Positions 6,255-7,548 of a stretch of DNA of 7,548 nucleotides are shown piece after piece. Position numbers and translations under genes: made by a program. The DNA comes from Bacteroidales bacterium (GTDB lineage Bacteria > Bacteroidota > Bacteroidia > Bacteroidales > SM23-62), in assembly GCA_016783865.1 (NCBI GenBank), contig JADHVS010000206.1, positions 1 to 7,548 of the forward strand, given 5' to 3'. The notes below the pieces were generated by a model. It made no database searches. It saw only the letters and a program-made list of their open reading frames with translations, and had not been told where the DNA came from. Numbering within the stretch: position 1 is the first letter of the stretch; the number at the start of each line of letters is the position of its first letter.

Positions 6255-6275
6255 AGTGAGGAGTGAAGAGTGACG
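6255..6275 (+). repeat. Three 7-base tandem units AGTGANG
   Basis: AGTGAGG, AGTGAAG and AGTGACG follow one another exactly, in the 57-base space between the stops of the convergent sulfatase and thymidylate synthase-like genes. Each has a TGA, at 6257, 6264 and 6271, so together they close all three + frames. The first unit is identical to the one at 3490-3496. No convincing terminator is present; CCC-TTT-GGG at 6244-6252 is a three- to four-pair stem with no T-run after it. Confidence 0.7.
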
Positions 6276-6295
6276 GGATGTGTGGGTGTGATTTT

Positions 6296-7192
6296 TTAGT
6301 GTGACTCATCGTATCTTTTGATTTTATCTAATATTCGTGGTTCTGCATCGTTATACATCTGCCTGATAAAGTCGTCGTTAAAATTAAAGATGCGGTTTTC
6401 GAACGGCATTGCTTCTATCCGGTCGAACAGCATCTCTTTTGCCTGCCGTATATCCCTTCCATAGATATGATACGAATCGGCATGCCAGTTCAGCCGTCCC
6501 AGTTTAACTTCTTTTCCTGACCGTTTTGCGACTTCATCGGCGATCACTTCCCGGTTAAACCGGATGAATCCGAACATATTCATAAAATTCGCTCCCCAGG
6601 CGTCATTGCTTCTGAACCTTATATTACAGTTCAGCCACCATACTCCATCATCCTCCATGATACGGTACCATAATGACTGGAGGCAAGGAGGATCATAGAC
6701 TTCCAGGTCAATATTTGGCATCCAGGTGATCATCTGGGCTTGCCGGGTAAATGGTTGTTCAACCAGTTTCGAGATCACATGTTCAATCTGATCAATCCGG
6801 AATCCTCCAGCATCTATCCTGGCCTGCTGTTCCTTATCTTTCTGAACTTCCTTCCATGAACCGTAATTGATTAATCTTCCATGATAGGTGTACTCCCAGC
6901 GGGTATCATCCGGGTCGTTCATATTCTTGACCCAATGATCCTTAAATCCTTTTAATTCAAGCACATACTCTTTCAGGTCGTCAATTCCTCCCGGGAAGGC
7001 CTGATGTATCATTGGATCCTGCTCTGGTTCCAGGATAGTTATATTCATTGTACAGTCAATGCTCGGAGGATCTTCCTTTTTATCATACTGGGTTTTAAAT
7101 CTTGTACCATGGGTATAGAGACTGACCAGTGCTGCCTCATAGGCTTCGGCAAGGGTATTTTCCGTTACATGAAGGATAGGTATGTTTTTCAT
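6296..7192 (-). CDS. Thymidylate synthase-like protein (divergent clade)
   Basis: A 298-residue protein of the thymidylate synthase / pyrimidine hydroxymethylase fold, which methylates or hydroxymethylates a pyrimidine nucleotide using a folate. The active-site cysteine is Cys170 in DPPCLQ. The phosphate-binding RSND is at 194-197. Asn205 lies eight residues after Asp197, as Asn177 follows Asp169 in E. coli ThyA, and His242-Ile-Tyr244 matches the HxY that contacts the sugar. Retention of the Asn favours dUMP over dCMP, since T4 dCMP hydroxymethylase has Asp there. Differences from ThyA: the Q before RS is F, the partner-subunit Arg-Arg pair reads Arg150-Gln, and the N-terminal folate-side DRTGTGT is replaced by KKEDPPSIDCTM. 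It most resembles the TS-like clade with YTYHGRL and HADSYHIYG motifs. ATG 7192 is preferred; an in-frame GTG at 7213 would add seven residues. Whether the host also has a standard ThyA or ThyX cannot be told here. Confidence 0.85.
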   Translation of the reverse strand: MKNIPILHVTENTLAEAYEAALVSLYTHGTRFKTQYDKKEDPPSIDCTMNITILEPEQDPMIHQAFPGGIDDLKEYVLELKGFKDHWVKNMNDPDDTRWEYTYHGRLINYGSWKEVQKDKEQQARIDAGGFRIDQIEHVISKLVEQPFTRQAQMITWMPNIDLEVYDPPCLQSLWYRIMEDDGVWWLNCNIRFRSNDAWGANFMNMFGFIRFNREVIADEVAKRSGKEVKLGRLNWHADSYHIYGRDIRQAKEMLFDRIEAMPFENRIFNFNDDFIRQMYNDAEPRILDKIKRYDESH

Positions 7193-7227
7193 ATTTTTAT
7201 GGATTTCGGTCACAGATTTGATAACGA

Positions 7228-7235
7228 TAAATTTA
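7228..7235 (-). promoter_or_regulatory. Weak -7 box candidate for the thymidylate synthase-like gene
   Basis: TAAATTTA on the minus strand differs from TAnnTTTG only in the last base and lies about 36 bases before the ATG at 7192. No TTG is seen at the right distance upstream. The sequence is self-complementary and AT-rich, so it could be chance. Confidence 0.2.
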
Positions 7236-7395
7236 AGGAATCATACTTTATATTTACCCTAATGTTCATAAAGTGTTGATATTCCTCTGCAGGACCATTT
7301 CTATTGTTGTCTTCTCAGTGAACGGCCTAATCCTGATAGAAGAATCGCACCATACAAATCATCAACTTTTAAGAATATAATACCTGTTGATTTTT

Positions 7396-7403
7396 TAAAT
7401 TTG
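7396..7403 (+). promoter_or_regulatory. Perfect -7 box (TAAATTTG) before the last gene
   Basis: TAAATTTG is an exact match to the Bacteroidota -7 consensus TAnnTTTG and would give a leader of about 55 bases before the ATG at 7467. A -33 TTG at the usual 19-21 base spacing is absent. The rest of the 7193-7466 intergenic region, between divergent genes, shows no ORF, RNA gene or repeat that I can support. Confidence 0.4.
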
Positions 7404-7466
7404 CTGGAACCGGATCAGAATATATAAACAAAATGCAATGGGATGAATCAAAGAATAAATAGCAAT

Positions 7467-7548
7467 ATGTCCGGCAAAAATATACTTCTCCTTTTCGTGG
7501 TTCTCATGTTAAGCGGATGTAGATCTACCCAGGTAGCTCCTCCTGATC
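7467..7548 (+). CDS. Lipoprotein, 5' end only (runs off the window)
   Basis: The first 27 codons of a gene continuing past the window end. The N-terminus is a textbook lipoprotein signal peptide, MSGKNILLLFVVLML followed by the lipobox LSGC with the lipidated Cys at residue 18, so the product is anchored in the cell envelope. After it come RSTQVAPPD, a flexible linker. An in-frame ATG at 7443 would add eight residues (MNQRINSN); 7467 is preferred because it gives a signal peptide of usual length. No ribosome site decides between them. Nothing of the mature domain is visible, so no function can be given. Confidence 0.7.
   Translation, partial: MSGKNILLLFVVLMLSGCRSTQVAPPD

Noticed and set aside
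6040..6309. An 89-codon minus-strand frame across the sulfatase 3' end
   Set aside because: Most of it is antisense to the DNGG and EGGVRVP region of the sulfatase, and the product is proline- and serine-rich without a motif.
7004..7279. A 91-codon plus-strand frame opposite the start of the thymidylate synthase-like gene
   Set aside because: It is antisense to conserved coding sequence and extends into the AT-rich intergenic region without a ribosome site.

Overview
The window looks like a piece of a Bacteroidota genome, probably an environmental, polysaccharide-degrading member of the Marinilabiliales/Bacteroidales type. The signs are an exported protein that appears to join STN-like and CarboxypepD_reg-like domains, a lipoprotein sulfatase beside a GPH-type sugar symporter, A-rich leaders mostly without Shine-Dalgarno sequences, and candidate promoters of the Bacteroidota form (TTG, about 19 nt, TAnnTTTG). 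The rank below phylum is a guess.

Layout. Bases 1-8 are a T-rich 5' exon. Bases 9-1891 are a complete group II intron that encodes an endonuclease-less reverse transcriptase/maturase (499-1806). Fifty bases beyond the intron starts an exported protein of about 517 residues (1941-3494, +). It converges with a GPH-family cation:sugar symporter (3530-4942, -). The junction between them is a mosaic of 7-base tandem units. A 54-residue signal-peptide ORF (4893-5057, -) overlaps the symporter start. A divergent FGly-type lipoprotein sulfatase (5219-6238, +) has lost its C-terminal part. A second set of 7-base units separates it from a convergent, divergent-clade thymidylate synthase-like gene (6296-7192, -). 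The last 82 bases hold the start of another lipoprotein gene (7467-7548, +).

How the parts fit. The symporter and sulfatase share a 5' intergenic region and suit desulfation and uptake of a sulfated glycan, but the sulfatase is probably not functional and no SusC/SusD pair or glycoside hydrolase is visible. The intron is an independent mobile element. Its T-run 5' exon, CGC catalytic triad in domain V and endonuclease-less maturase point to the IIC-like group that inserts after transcription terminators, although its 5' RNA part is long for that group.

The observations most worth a second look are: the intron's domain VI has a bulged U where the branch-point A should be; the heptamer mosaics at both convergent junctions each contain TGA, so three copies close all reading frames; the sulfatase breaks off directly after a conserved RWP motif and a palindrome; and the thymidylate synthase-like protein has unusual active-site substitutions. 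I found no clear new defence system or CRISPR array.
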